DNA of 64,000 bases, taken from the NCBI GenBank assembly GCA_022818135.1, contig JAFMSR010000018.1, positions 25,185,017-25,249,016 on the forward strand, in the 5' to 3' direction. Shown piece after piece: positions 22,490-36,400 of this stretch (the first letter of the stretch is position 1; every line of letters starts with the position of its first letter). Made by a program: the position numbers and the translations under genes. The stretch is from Saxidomus purpurata (taxonomy: Eukaryota > Mollusca > Bivalvia > Venerida > Veneridae). The notes beneath the pieces are model-generated. The model did no database searches. It saw nothing but the letters and a program-made list of their open reading frames with translations, and was not told where the DNA came from.

Positions 22490-23340
22490 GCCCTATATCG
22501 CTAATCTGAGACCTACTTATGACAATATGTGACCAAACTTCAACCCTAAACTATATATCATAAACACAAACATTTTGTTTGACCTTGACAGGACAAACCT
22601 TCTGACCAATTCACATCATGATGATTGACTTGTAAATTTCACCTGTTTGGCATACACAAGGCATTCATTATGGTGACCTAGTTTTTGACCCCAGATTACC
22701 CACAATCAAACTGAACCTAAATATAACTAAGACAATCATACTGACCAAGTTTCATGAGGATCCAAAGAAAAATGCAACTTCTATGGCATACACAAGGCTT
22801 TTCTTTGATTTGACCCCGTGACCTAGTATTAGACCCAAGATGACCTATTTTTATACCTTGTGATAAAGTTTTTGACACCAGATGACAAATATTGGGACTC
22901 GACCTAGATTTAATTAAGGCAATCACACTGGCCAAGTTTCATGAAGATCCAGTGAAAAATGCAAACTCTTTTGCATACACGAGGTTTTTCTATTATTTGA
23001 CCCCGTGACCTACTTTTTTACCCCAGATGATCAATATTCGAACTCAACCTAGATTTTATCACGGCAATTACACTGACTAAATTCATGAAGATCCAATGAA
23101 AAATGCAACCTCTATTGCATACACAAGGTTTTTCTATGATTTTACCCTGTGACCTAGTGTTTGACCGCAGATGACCTATTTTCTAATTTGTCCTTGACTT
23201 CATTAGGACAGTCATATGACCAAGTTTCATGAAGATCCAGTCATAAATGCAGCCTTTATTGCATATACAGGGTTAAGTGTGAACGGACGACAGAACAAAA
23301 ATGAAGACAAGGTAACATGCCAGAGCAATACATTGTTATG
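22490..23340 (+). repeat. Dispersed repeat of about 140-bp units (GACCCCGTGACCTAG type)
   Basis: Five diverged units each hold CCAAGTTTCATGAAGATCC, AAAATGCAACCTCTATTGCA and TTTGACCCCGTGACCTAG, ending in GAACGGACGACAGAACAAAA. This style of repeat is widespread in mollusc genomes. Intergenic. Confidence 0.8.
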
Positions 23341-23454
23341 CTTTGTATAAATCATTATATCTTAATAATATAATGCTTTGTATATTTACAGTTTGTCAGG
23401 TTTGTACACTTAGCGGAACAAAAAAGATGTTTTACACATTAGACCTGTTGTAGA

Positions 23455-23605
23455 CGTTTAACGCCCGTTCCAATCGTCTTTTGGTCATTCTAACAAGCGG
23501 ACAGTTTACAAAAACCATCGTTCCGGGGAAGAACCGTACTCCTACCCTCCGTAAGAAACTGCCAACTTTCTCATATAAAGAGACATTGGTTGGTAGCAGG
23601 GCACA
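23455..23605 (-). mobile_element. SINE, second copy, minus orientation
   Basis: On the minus strand: ATGTCTCTTTATATGAGAAA, TTCTTCCCCGGAACGATGGT, then GGGCGTTAAACGTCTACAAC, matching the body at 7335-7485. Intergenic. Confidence 0.7.
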
Positions 23606-24269
23606 AACCTAATAGAAGTTACAGTGATTTCAAGTCGGCATAGGAATTCCTGTAATAAGAGACGTGTGAGCCTGTAACATTAAAAGCAAACAGATTTATT
23701 CTTGCTATAAATGCAAAGCATGCCGCACTATTCAGAAACACGGTCTTCTTTTAAACGGAATGCTCACAAGCTGGAAAATGTAACTTACTGTAAAAAATAG
23801 AGAGCATACAAAGTAATTTGAATATACAATAAACTCTCTCATTTCATGGGTTGAAAGGTGAATGTTTCATTGTGAATACAGATGCTTCAGTTACTTGAAC
23901 TTTTGTGCTTCACGATAATTGTCCGCAGGTTTATCAGTCAATTGATCTATACGATCAGTCAAAGAAAATGGCAAAGGTTATAGGCAGAAGTCAAATACAT
24001 GACAGCTATCTGTTCAATTCAAGAAGTATGTTTCTTTGGAAGCATTTACCATTATCACGATGATCACGTTGAATGTGCTTCGAGCTTTCCATAGAATAAT
24101 TAATTTCCTGATAGAGTATTGATAGAACTATGTTCAATTTGCTTTACAACAGTGTAGAACCTGGCCTTTCTTTGATATAATTTATGTCGTTTTAGTCCAG
24201 AAGAAAGAGTTGTTGTAAAGCGTTTCTTATTTTTGCTATTTCATCGAAAATAATACAGCGCTATATTCA

Positions 24270-24465
24270 TCACATGCACTTTCGACACATTCAAATATCG
24301 TTAACCTCGTATACATCACATGCGCTTTCGACACATTCAAATATCGTTAACCTCGTATACATCACATGCGCTTTCGACACATTCAAATATCGTTAACCTC
24401 GTGCACATCACATGCGTTTTCGACACATTCAAATATCGTTAACCTCGTGCACAGTTCTTATTGTG
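24270..24465. repeat. Four-copy 46-bp tandem repeat
   Basis: CGACACATTCAAATATCGTT starts at 24283, 24329, 24375 and 24421, a period of exactly 46 bp. Intergenic, about 2.9 kb upstream of gene 2. Confidence 0.92.
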
Positions 24466-27340
24466 AGGGGAATTTCATATTTATCATCAATGGTGAAAAA
24501 CTGTCAAGACCACCAAGGTTTGTTATCAGTGTTTGAAAGCATCAATACTTTATGGGAAAACACTATCACTATAGCGAGAAATCAAATGTTTAAACACATA
24601 ATTAACATGGCCGATTCAAAACAACAGATGGTGTTTGTCAATGTTTTACAGCTTCATGTCGAAGGAAAGTACTAAAACTTAACTCTGACCAAAAATCTGC
24701 AATATTGTGACTTTATTAAATATTACTAGAATATATTATTAGCATTAACTTTTCTACTTGTACTTGATTGCCTTTATTGATTTGTACTGCCGAACGTTAA
24801 AAAACTAAAATAATTAAATCTTCAAAATGATAATAAACAAAGAAAGAGAAAACATAATGTTTTACATCATATCTCTGTACAGCTTTGTGATTTAGTCAGA
24901 ACTAAGTTTAATTTTCTATTTGACTGATCAAATGACCGTCTCAAAGAGATCTTGGTCATTCCTGGTCAGCATTCTTAATTAGCAGTGCTATCATATGTTG
25001 AAAAAAAAAACTACTGCTTGTGAGTTTTTATCAGATCGTTATTTATTACAATATTTCTTAAAGCCTTTAAAGTTTTCTTAGTTAAAACTTAAAAATTAGA
25101 ACAATATTTTCAGAAAACACTGAGGTTCGGTGCTATGACTATTGTAAAACTTATAGACGAGTTTTATTTCTTACCAAGGCACGGAGAAAAAAAGAAAAAG
25201 AAGTGATAAAAACATCCTTAACAAAACTAGAAATCGACAAGTTAGCATCAGGCGATGGATTCGTTGATTGTAAATCAAAGTTTGATTAATGAAAAGTTCA
25301 TTCAAGCTGAAGTTATTGGCAGATGCTTTTGACAGTTCATCAACAGCGAAGTTAAATTGATCAAAATACTATTAAGATAGAAATCATATTGTTCATTTCA
25401 AAGTAAAATCTAAGGAGTGACTCTTCTGTCCAACGACATTGTAAATTTTGTTCGGCGAAGGTGAACATTAAATCTTGGAATCACACGGTATAGGGGTTTT
25501 ATGTAAGTAAACTTTCTGTTATATTGTATTGTTCTGAGAAGCATTATTTACAAGTCAGTGTTTTATGCAGTATTTTAATCTTAATTAGAGAAATATCTAT
25601 GTTGCAAAAGGTAAGAACATAAATTCTTATTAGGACGGTCAATTCAATATATGATGTTTTATCATATCATAAATGTGAAGGCAACTTACATGTCTTAAAG
25701 ATGCCTATATCGTAGGCCAAATGTTAAAAAGGTGTACAAACAACATGCTATTCACGCATACATATCGTTTTCATAGTGAATATACATTTGTATTAACACA
25801 AAACACAATAAATTGCGTGTAATGCCAGATTTGTTTTCCTGTTGTTATTTGTAGATATTTCTATTTGTATTGATTCTATATTCTTAATGTAATATTCATT
25901 ACTATAGTACAATTTTTAGTAGATAAGGAAATGATTATTAAAACTCTGTTTTAAGAAAACTGGCGTGAAAGTCAGTTTTTCGTATGCCGTAGCTTGAAGA
26001 CAATCGTCATCCTATATAATACTAGACTTTCTTTCAAAACGAAACGGATGTTAACATAAACTTTCGTTACTTACAAAATCAAATAGAAAAGAAACAAAAG
26101 GAACAAAATTGGACCCTTCGTTTAGTGTAGGGGTGCAATATGCGATACAGTCCGCCCATATTGCAATACGTATTGCTATATTGATGTAAAAGAAAAGCTA
26201 AGAAAATAAGAATAAGAATAAAATCAGATCACTACCGTAAATACAATGACACATGTTCACCACAAACCATCCCGAAACAGCATATTACAAGCAAGACGAT
26301 TGCAAAGCTGCCAAGGTATGGTGCTCAGACTGCATGCAGCGCTACGGTAGACTCACGGAACGGCAGCACATCATGTTAAATGTTAATGAAAAAGAAAAGA
26401 AAACATCAACTAATGGACAATTTATATTTTTGACGTTAATCCGGGTGAAAAATTGCAAAGACAGTGAAAATAAAAATGGTAATTCACAGTTTCAAAACTG
26501 TGGACTATGACTTTTATTTCACTGAGAAGACTCTTTAAGTCACTGGAAATCATAAAATAAAGTGCTATCATTTGTGTGCGTTCAATTTGCCCTAAAATAC
26601 ACATGACGTTAACATTGTTGCTTTTCACTAGGTCGTTACTACTTGTATATACGATAGCGTCATTAAATTGACGTCGCACACTACGTATATTTCGCGCTAA
26701 AAATAGTTTTTTCTTTAATTTTATCATAAAGCGGCTTAAAATGTCATTTTACTTAAGCTTATTTGCGCAGAAAATCGCAAAATATATAATAAAAGGGTTA
26801 TTAAAATAGTAATGTGATCCATAAGCCGAATTGGCTCTCGTCGAAGACGGATCAAACTCGTGCTACGCACTCGTATGATCCGACGAACGACTCGAGCAAA
26901 TCCGGCATGTTGGATTACGTTACTATACTAATACCCTATTATATCGGTATATCGTTACACAAATATCTTTTAGAGATTTGGCTGATATCTAGAGTCAATG
27001 GCTATACTAAAATTTCAAAATAAATTGTAATTGGTCAATTTTGTTTGAAATAGTATCATCGTATACTCATAACATTAGTATAAATATAATCAATTGTATA
27101 CAATGTATGTACATATTTTGATACACAGAAAGATACATGGTATACGGGATTTAATTGAACGATACTGAAACCATGCTTATATACATTAGCTTTAGTGTAT
27201 CGACCTGATGTTAAGAAATTTAGTGACTGCAAAAAGATAATGAGATAATGAGAGAGGCAAGAAAATGTATTGAGAAAACAAGACTGTAAATTTGTTATGC
27301 ATCCTTGACGGGGACACTATTGTATTTTCTGTCATAGGCT

Positions 27341-27476
27341 ATGGAGCCCTGTTTGTTTCACCGGCTATTCTCGCTGGTACCCTTGCTAGTACAAATACTG
27401 GTGGTGACATGTATTTCGTCTGAAATCATTGTTGATGACAACAGTTTTGACGCCGTAGAAGCAAAATACGAAAGTG
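27341..27476 (+). CDS. Protease-like exon 1 (start, signal peptide)
   Basis: MEPCLFHRLFSLVPLLVQIL leads a hydrophobic core with likely cleavage after CISS. A perfect GTAAGT donor at phase 1. The open frame continues into the intron for about 70 codons but loses its character. The start is the first ATG in the frame. Confidence 0.8.
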
Positions 27477-30400
27477 GTAAGTATGTGTTAAGTTACAAGT
27501 CTAACCACAAGTCTGTGAGTTTTAACATTTCTTCACACTTTTTCATTCATCCAAATTACTGCGATAAATCTTTCCTCAGTACCAACTATATTAATCTAAA
27601 CATAAATAAAAAAATGAACTACCAGTTTCTAAGAATTAAGCGGTTTTGGGGTGGGTTCAAACTAAGTATTACTCGGGCAAATTAACCTGATCCTCCTGAC
27701 TCCTACTAGTATAATTTCACGGTCAATTTATTGGCTTTATTCATCTTCGGTTTTCATTTTACGGGTATGCACGTGATAAGCTAAATATAATAATTGATAA
27801 ATATCTTTTAGGTCGAAGGATAGTAGATCGAGTCGATATCACAGTTGGTAGCGGAACGTATTTTTAATTTCTGATCTGTACCTCGTGCGTTCGAGTCCTG
27901 CCATCGTCATGGAATTTTTTCAAGGTTTAGCCCAATAAATGTTTTAAACTTTTTATTTTTCCGAAATATACTATTATTTCATGATATTCATTTTGTTACA
28001 TTTTAATATTTTTTCAAAAAGAAAAACAAACCAAGTGATGCTCGTGCATTTCGTGTTCGACTGCAATCCTGGCACATACTAGTACCAAATCGAATCAGTT
28101 TACATGATTCGAACTCTTGTATTTCTAGTCGGGAACTCTGCAAGTTAACCACTTAGCTACGGCGGTCAATACATTTATAGTTGTTGTATATTACAATGTA
28201 ACAGTTTAAACAACTGTAAACCGCCGAAAATTTCCGTTATTGTAACAAAAGGTAACGTTATTGCACGATATACTCACAAAAGTTGATTTATTCAGCGCAC
28301 TCACTGAATAATATATTCATGCAAAAAGGTCTAGGTTAGGTTTATTTGTCCGGACAATACCCAAATTCACGGCCCGTGTCATTCTTGACCAGAAGGATTA
28401 CGGTCCTTAAGGTCATAGATACCACAGATAGACATATAACTGCGCTATGAGAAAATAATTGCAAGATATACAGTATCTAACTGATTTATAGCTAAGTTTA
28501 TGAAAGAAGCTTATGATTTGACAGGTCAAGCTTAAACTTTATATCGATTGTAGAACAAGCTTTTGCAATTTATATTAACTATTCTCGATGAAAATTGAGG
28601 TGCTGTTAGGAGTCCACCGCTCTACAACTACATCACGGGCCTCCGAGATACATGACATGTACTAACAGTTTCTATAACTTCACCACGGCGCCTCCGAGAT
28701 ACATGTACTAACAATTTCTATAAGTTCACCACTGCGCTTCCGAGATACATGACCTAGCAGTTTATTAAGTTCACCACGGGCTTCCGAGATACATGTACTT
28801 GTACTAACAGTTTCTATAAGTTCATCACTGCGCCTCCGAGATACATGTAATAACAGTTTCTACAACTTCACCACAGCGTCTCCGAGATGCATGTACTAAC
28901 AGCTTCTATAAGTTCATCACTGCGCCTCCGAGATACATGTAATAACAGTTTCTACAAATTCATCACGGCGTCTCCGAGATGCATGTACTAACAGTTTTTA
29001 TACGTTCACCACTGCACCTCCGAGATACATGTACTAACAGTTTCTATACGTTTACCACTGCACCGCCGAGATACATGTACTAACAGTTTCTATACGTTTA
29101 CCACTGCACCTCCGAGATACATGTACTAACAGTTTCTATACGTTCACCACTGCACCTCCGAGATACATGTACTAACAGTTTCTATACGTTCACCACTGCA
29201 CCTCCGAGATACATGTACTAACAGTTTCTATACGTTCACCACTGCACCTCCGAGATGCATGTACTAACAGTTTCTATACGTTCACCACTGCACCTCCGAG
29301 ATGCATGTACTAACAGTTTCTATACGTTCACCACTGCACCTCCAAGATACATGTACTAACAGTTTCTATCACTTCAACACGGCGCCTCTGAGAGACAAGT
29401 ACAAATAGTTTCTACCACTACATCGCGTCGCCTTTGAGAGACAAGTACAAACAGTTTCTACCACTACATCGCGTCGCCTCTGAGATACAAGTACATACAG
29501 TTTCTACAACTACACCACAGTGCCTCCGAGAGACAAGTGCAAACGGTTTCTACCACTACAATACAGCGCATCCGAGTGGCAGTCTCAAACAGTTTTAACA
29601 ACTACACCACGGCGCATCCGAGAGACAAGTATAAACAGTTTTTACAACTATACCACAACGCCCTTGAGTGACATGTATGAGAACAAACAGTTTCCACCCG
29701 TACATCAATGGGCCTCCGAGCAACAAGTACAAACAGTTCCTACTACTACACTGTCGCCTTCGAAAGACAATTACAAACAGTTTTTACAACTGCACAACGG
29801 CGCCTGCGAGAGACAAGTGTGAGTACAAACAGTTTCTACCCGTACACCACGGCGCCTCCGAGCGACAGGTGCAAACAGTTTCTACAACTACACCACGGTG
29901 CCTTCGAGGAGACAAGTGCAAACAGTTTCTACCACTTCACCACGGCGCATCCGAGTGGCAAGTACAAACCGTTTTTCGAATACACCACGGGGCAATTTGT
30001 GTACACTTGCGCCTTCGAGAGACAAGTACAAATGTTTCTATCACAACACCAAGGCGCCACTGTGAAACACGTACAAGCATTTTCTACAATTACAACTAGG
30101 TGCCTCCGAGAGATTAGTACAAACAGTTTCTACCATAACATCATGGGGCCTCCGAGAGACAAGTACAAAAAGTTTTTACCACTTTAACCCGGCGTCTCCA
30201 AGAGAAAAAAACAAAACGTTTTTACCACTACACAATCGCACCTCCGAGAGACATGTTCAAACAGATTCTACAACTACACCACGGCGCCTCTGAGACACAC
30301 AAGTACAAACTGTTTTTTCAACTACACCTGCGCCTTCGAGATACAAAAACAAAAGGTTTCTATCACAACACCACGGTGCCTCCGTGTAACAAGTACAAAC

Positions 30401-33400
30401 AATTTCTACCACTACACCACGGTGCCTCAGAGACATATGTTTAAGCATTTTCTACAACAACAATACGGCGCCTCCTCAATACTCGTATACAAACAGTTTC
30501 TACCACTTCCACGCGGCGCCTCTGCATGGGAGACAAGTGCAAACAGTTTCCTCCACTACTACGCGGCGCCTCCGAGAGACGAGTACAAGCAGTTTCTACC
30601 ACTACACCACGGCGCCTTCGAGATACATGTAAAACGAGTTTCTACCAACACACCACGGTGCCTAAAAGAGACAAGTACGAACACTTTCTACAACTACACT
30701 ACGGCGCCTCAAAGAGATCAGTACAAACAGTTTCATCCACTACAATACCGCGCCTCCGAGAGACCTGTACAATCATTCTCTATAAATATACCATCTCGCC
30801 TCCGAGAAACAATTAGAGAATAGAACAAACAGTTTCTACCAAAACACCGCGACGCCTCCGAGAGACAAGTTTAAACAGTTCTTACAACTACAACATCGCG
30901 CCTTCGAGAGACAAATACAAACAGTTTCTACAACTAAACTACGGCTCCTCCGAGAGACAAGTACAAACAGTTTCTTTAACTAACCCGGGGCCATCGAGAT
31001 ACAAGAACAAAAACTTTTAATCACAAAACCACGATGACTCTGTGAAACAAGTACAAACAGTTTCTACTACTACACAACAGCGCCTCAAAGAGACAAGTAC
31101 AAACAGTTTCTTCAACTACACGACCGCGCCTCCGAGAGATAACTACAAACAGTCTCTTCCGATACAACACTGCACCTCCGAGAGACCTGTACAATCAGAT
31201 CCTATAAATACCATGTTGCGTCCGAGACAGAAGTACAAACGGTTTCTACCTGTACACCACGGCACCTCCTGTGAGATAAGTAAAATCAATTTCTACCACT
31301 AAAACACGGCGCCTCCGAGAGAGACAAATACAAACAGTTTCTACCACTTCACCACGTCGCCTCTGTGAAATAAGTACAAACAGTTTCTACCGCTACACAA
31401 CGGCGCCTCCACGAGACAAGTACAAACAGTTTCTACAACTACACCATCGAACTTCCGAGAGATAAGTATTATCAGTTTCAGCGTTACACCACGGCGCCTC
31501 CGAGCGACAAGTACAAACAGTTTCTTCCACTGTATCTCGACGCCTCCGTGAAACAAAAACAAACAGTTTCTTCCACTTCAACACGGGGCCTTTGATAAAC
31601 AAGTACAAACAGTTTCTACCACTTCACCGCAGCGCCTTCGCGAAACAATTATAAACAGTTTCAGTTTCAACATGTATATCAGCACCTCCGTGAGAGAAGT
31701 ACAAACAGTTCCTACAACTACACCATGGCGCATCCGAGAGACAAGTACAAACAGTTTCTACCGCTTCACCACGGCGCTTCCGAAAGACAAGTAAAACAGT
31801 TTCTACCACTACACTGAGGTGCCTCCGAGAGACAAGAATAAAACGGTTTCTTCCATTACACAAGGACACCTCCGTTAGATTAGTACAACAGTTTATCCCA
31901 CTACAACTCAGCGCTTCAGAGAGACAAATCTATTTACAATTTTACCACTACAATCTGGCGCCTCCAAGAGAAAAGTACAAACAATTTTAAACGATTGCAG
32001 ACGGGACTGGAACCATTATACACTTTTTTGATGAACTGTAGCTTAAGAAATTTCAACTTAATAGTGATTGATTACAGAAGACAATCTAGGTATATCACGG
32101 AAGATAACTGATATTTATGTTACATTGTAAATACGGAACTCGATGTAAGCGTATGTAGTTTGATTGTCATATTTATGATACTACAATGTATTATATAGCC
32201 TTCATATTTACGAACATTCTCCTCAAAGATAATTCTATAAAAAAAAATACGTACATGTACATCCTAGACAGAGGCGTCACCTGACATTAGTTACAGGAGA
32301 TGGACTCGAAGGATAAATATCATTCCGTGGTATAGTAACTGCAGGTGGTATTCGTACCGATGGTTTTCATTGATACTTAATCCAGATTGTTCGGTAGCGA
32401 TCATAATATGTCGGGTCCGCAAAATTATGTGTAAACCAGGAAAATAATGTGTAGACCTGCGTGGATTTCAAGACGTCATTTCTATTGTATTTTCGCATAT
32501 TTTCACTACTTTTTATTAGATATACGATATAAAAATGATATAATAATTCAAGACCAATGTTTCGATCAATAAATAGTTTTGCAAAACTATTACAGCGACA
32601 TTATGCGCATCTTACTGCACATAGTGTATTTTAGGTGACAGTTTTATAAAAGCAATTTTGGTTGCTGTTCATTTAAATGTATTTAATTAATGATAATGCC
32701 GCATTAGTATTTGAAGTTGGTGCTTTAGAAATAAAAAAATCGGACTGATCTTTCCTTCGCAGTGATCTCTCTTGTGTTGTTGTTGTTGCAGTGGAAGGGA
32801 AGCAACTCATGCATGCATTTGTTTTTTCTAAAAAGACTCTCCCAGTCAAAATAAGAAAAGTAATATTTGGAAAGTTATTATTTCGTACTGGTAGCAGGAA
32901 GAGTTTGGATGTATTGGGTTAAAAGCTATTATTTCCTCTACCCTATTGTACACACACCTATTTCAGCTGGAATTTTACTTGAAAAAAATGCGCATAATTC
33001 CACTTTGATTGACATCAACATTAGTCTATAATTGTATAATTTAACACTTCATTATTTTCCCTTATGCCGTTTGACATGTATTTAAAAAATGATAAAAAAA
33101 AACTGAATAAAATTGATTCCTTAGTGGGACTGACTGCAATACATAGCTGCTAGCTGAGACAACGTCTTAGCGTTGTTTCTGAGGATTAATTATGGTGAGC
33201 AGGGTAAGAAATGTGTTGATGGTAGACATTTCTGTAACTATCAGACGCTTTACGATGGCTATTGATGTCAACTTTTATCAAAAGTATTTACAGATGTGCA
33301 ATTGTGTTATACACGGGGAATGTTTTCAATAAACATGTTACTTGGTATATAATCGATTTACCAGTATTTGAGGAGTATGAAACTGTCAAAATAGTTTTGT

Positions 33401-36400
33401 TACATTCTTTAATGTAAAACTGTGACAAGCCATTTGTTGCCTCCAAACGTCAGCACTCACCGTGCATTGATTACCACAATCCACTGAAAATATAGACATA
33501 TTGCACGGGACACTATCTTCAACATTGCACTGGACACAGTCCTCAACATTGCACTAGACATTGTCCTTAACATTGCACCAGGCACTGTCCTCAACATTGC
33601 ACTAGACATTGTCCTCAGCATTGCATTAGACACTGTCCTCAACATTGCACTAAACACAGTCCTCAACATTGCACTAGACATTGTCCTCAACATTGCACTG
33701 GACACAGTCCTCAACATTGCACTAGACACTGTCCTCAACACTTGACACAGTCCTCAACATTGCACTAGACACTGACCTCAACACTTGACACAGTCCTCAA
33801 CATTGCACTAGACACTGTCCTCAACACTGGACACTGTCCTCAACATTGCACTAGACACAGTGCTCAACACTGCACTAGACACTGTTCTCAACATTGCACT
33901 TGAACGGAATCCTCAATATTGCACTAGACATTGTCCTCAACATTACATTGAACATTGTCCTCAACATTTTATTAGACACTGTCCTCAACATTGCACTGGA
34001 CACAGTCCTCAACATTGCACTAGACATTGTCCTTAACATTGCACCAGGCACTGTCCTCAACATTGCACTAGACGTTGTCCTCAACATTGCATTAGACACT
34101 GTCCTCAACATTGCACTAAACACAGTCCTCAACATTGCACTAGACATTGTCCTCAACACTGCACTGGACACAGTCCTCAACATTGCACTAGACACTGTCC
34201 TCAACACTTGACACAGTCCTCAACATTGCACTAGACACTGACCTCAACACTTGACACAGTCCTCAACATTGCACTAGACACTGTCCTCAACATTGCACTA
34301 GACACTGTCCTCAACACTGCACTAGACACTGTTCTCAGCATTGCACTGGACTGTATCCTCAATATTGCACTAGACATTGTCCTCAACATTACACTGAACA
34401 TTGTCCTCAACATTTACTAGACACTGTCCTCAACATTGCACTGGACACAGTCCTCAACATTGCACTAGACACTGTCCTCAACACTTGACACAGTCCTCAA
34501 CATTGCACTAGACACTGTCCTCAACACTGGACACAGTCCTCAACATTGCACTAGACACTGTCCTCAACATTGCGCTGGGTTCTGTCCTCTATGCTTTACA
34601 TGTTCATCACCTACACTGTTAGTAATGGTTTACTTATTCATCATATCCGAATAAAAGATATGCTTCAAAATCTATTACGTGACTCAAGGCTATCAAGTTA
34701 TCCTTACCAAGTACGTGGTATTGTTTCTTCTTTTACGACCAGTGCAGATTATAAATTAGCCTACATATTGAAGCACTCATGATCTCCACTGTTTTCCTCT
34801 TAGTCATTTTAAGTGAGCACCCCTTTGAACAGCTAACTTTATTGTCCAAACTTGAATATAAACAGTTTAACAAAACAAACAAAAAACAAATTCATTTATT
34901 ATAGCTATTGTCACGCAGCATACGCCTGTAGACAGACGAAAACGGAGTGTGTCAACATTTGAGCAGCCGGACACTTATACGGAAGGGTACGAATTTCCGG
35001 ACAAGATGTCATTTGTTATACAAGCAATGGGACATTATCATGTCTTGAATTTTACACGGAACACGTACGCTCGCAATCAGATAGTCCTCTCAGACGAAAA
35101 TGGTGAAATAAAAACGAGTTCTGCGGTGAGTTTGGAATGTGCTTAGTTTTCATTACACATTTTATCAAATTGAATGTAGATTTTAATTGGAGCTAAAAGT
35201 CGGGGCGTACAAGTTCTATTTCCCAAGTCAATATTAGAATTACGAAGAGAACAGTCAGTTCATTACTGCAAAACATTGAACGTTTATTCTCCGCGTTATA
35301 CGTCTCTTAGGATAAGTTGATAGCAAATACAACGAAACCATTAATCCATGTAGGTAGAGCAATACAAATTGATTATCATTTAGTTATCACTATACACCGA
35401 ACAAAATATAGAAGATGATTACATGTATATATTGTAAATACATGTACCTCTTTAGCGCAGGGCGTTGAGTGCTAGACCGTCTACAAACTTATAAGGGTTC
35501 CACTCCTGTGCATAACAATAAAAAAATTCAAAATCATGTATTAATTAATACCTACCTATTTCCTCGGGTTAAGAATCTAAAACAGATTTTAGATATCTAC
35601 TTTTTGTGTTATAAGCTCACCAGAATGAGCTATTAGGATCGCTCACCGTCCGTGGTACGTTGTATGTCATACGTCGAACGTCCGTTAACATTTTCCTTCA
35701 AAGGACATCTCCTCTGAAACCACTAGGCCAATGTTGATGAAACTTGGCAGGGATGTTCCTTGCATAAAGCTCTTTCATAGTTGTACAAATATTTCCATTC
35801 CATGCAGAACTCTGGTTGCCATGGCAAAGAAAAGGAAAAACTTAAAAAATGTTCTCAATAACAGGAAAGCCTAGAGCTAAGATATTTGGCATGGGGCATT
35901 CCCTAGAGTCCCTCTACCAAGATTATTCAAATTATGACCGTCGAGTCAAAATTGACCCCGCTGCGGGGGGGGGGGGGGGGCACTTGTTAGCATGTAGCAT
36001 AACCTAGTAGACCTCTATTAACACTGTTCAAATTATGATCCTTGTGTCAAAATTTACCCCGCCCGTGGGTCACTAGTTTTTGCATAGGCTTAAGTAGGAA
36101 AAACTTTAAAAATCTTCTTCTCTGAAACCACAAAGCCTAGAGCTTTAAATTTAAGCATGTAGAATTACCTAGTAGACCTGTAACAAGATTGTTCAAATTA
36201 TGACCGCCGAGTCAAGGGGGCGGGGGTCACTTGTTTTTACATAGGCTTATATAGGAACAACTTTAAAAATCTTCTTCTCTGAAACTACAAAGCCTACAGC
36301 TAAGATATATAGCATGTGGCATGACTCAGTAGACCTCTATTAAGATTGTCCAAATTATGACCCCAGAGTCAAGGGGGCGGGGGTCACTTGTTTTTACATA

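Larger units (their letters stand above)
21234..27340. other. Head-to-head intergenic region
   Basis: It separates the start codons of the receptor gene (minus) and the protease-like gene (plus). It holds the repeats at 21990, 22490, 23455 and 24270, and a short palindromic module near 26820-26890 (TCGTGCTACGCACTCGTATG). Open frames at 24412-24675, 26253-26510 and 26422-26727 have no recognisable protein motifs. The promoters of both genes must lie here, but I could not identify core elements. Confidence 0.6.

Noticed and set aside
26253..26727. Two open frames of 85 and 101 codons before gene 2
   Set aside because: No motif, signal peptide or convincing splice sites; on opposite strands and overlapping.
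29520..31869. Several open frames of 70-159 codons on both strands
   Set aside because: Read-through of the 46-bp satellite; overlapping frames show the same repeat in different phases.
33457..34413. Frames of about 60-110 codons (MLRTVSSA, LNIALDTV)
   Set aside because: 24-bp satellite read in frame on both strands; intronic and without protein features.
28600..34590. CRISPR-like array
   Set aside because: Repeats are directly adjacent without unique spacers of constant size, and the genome is animal.
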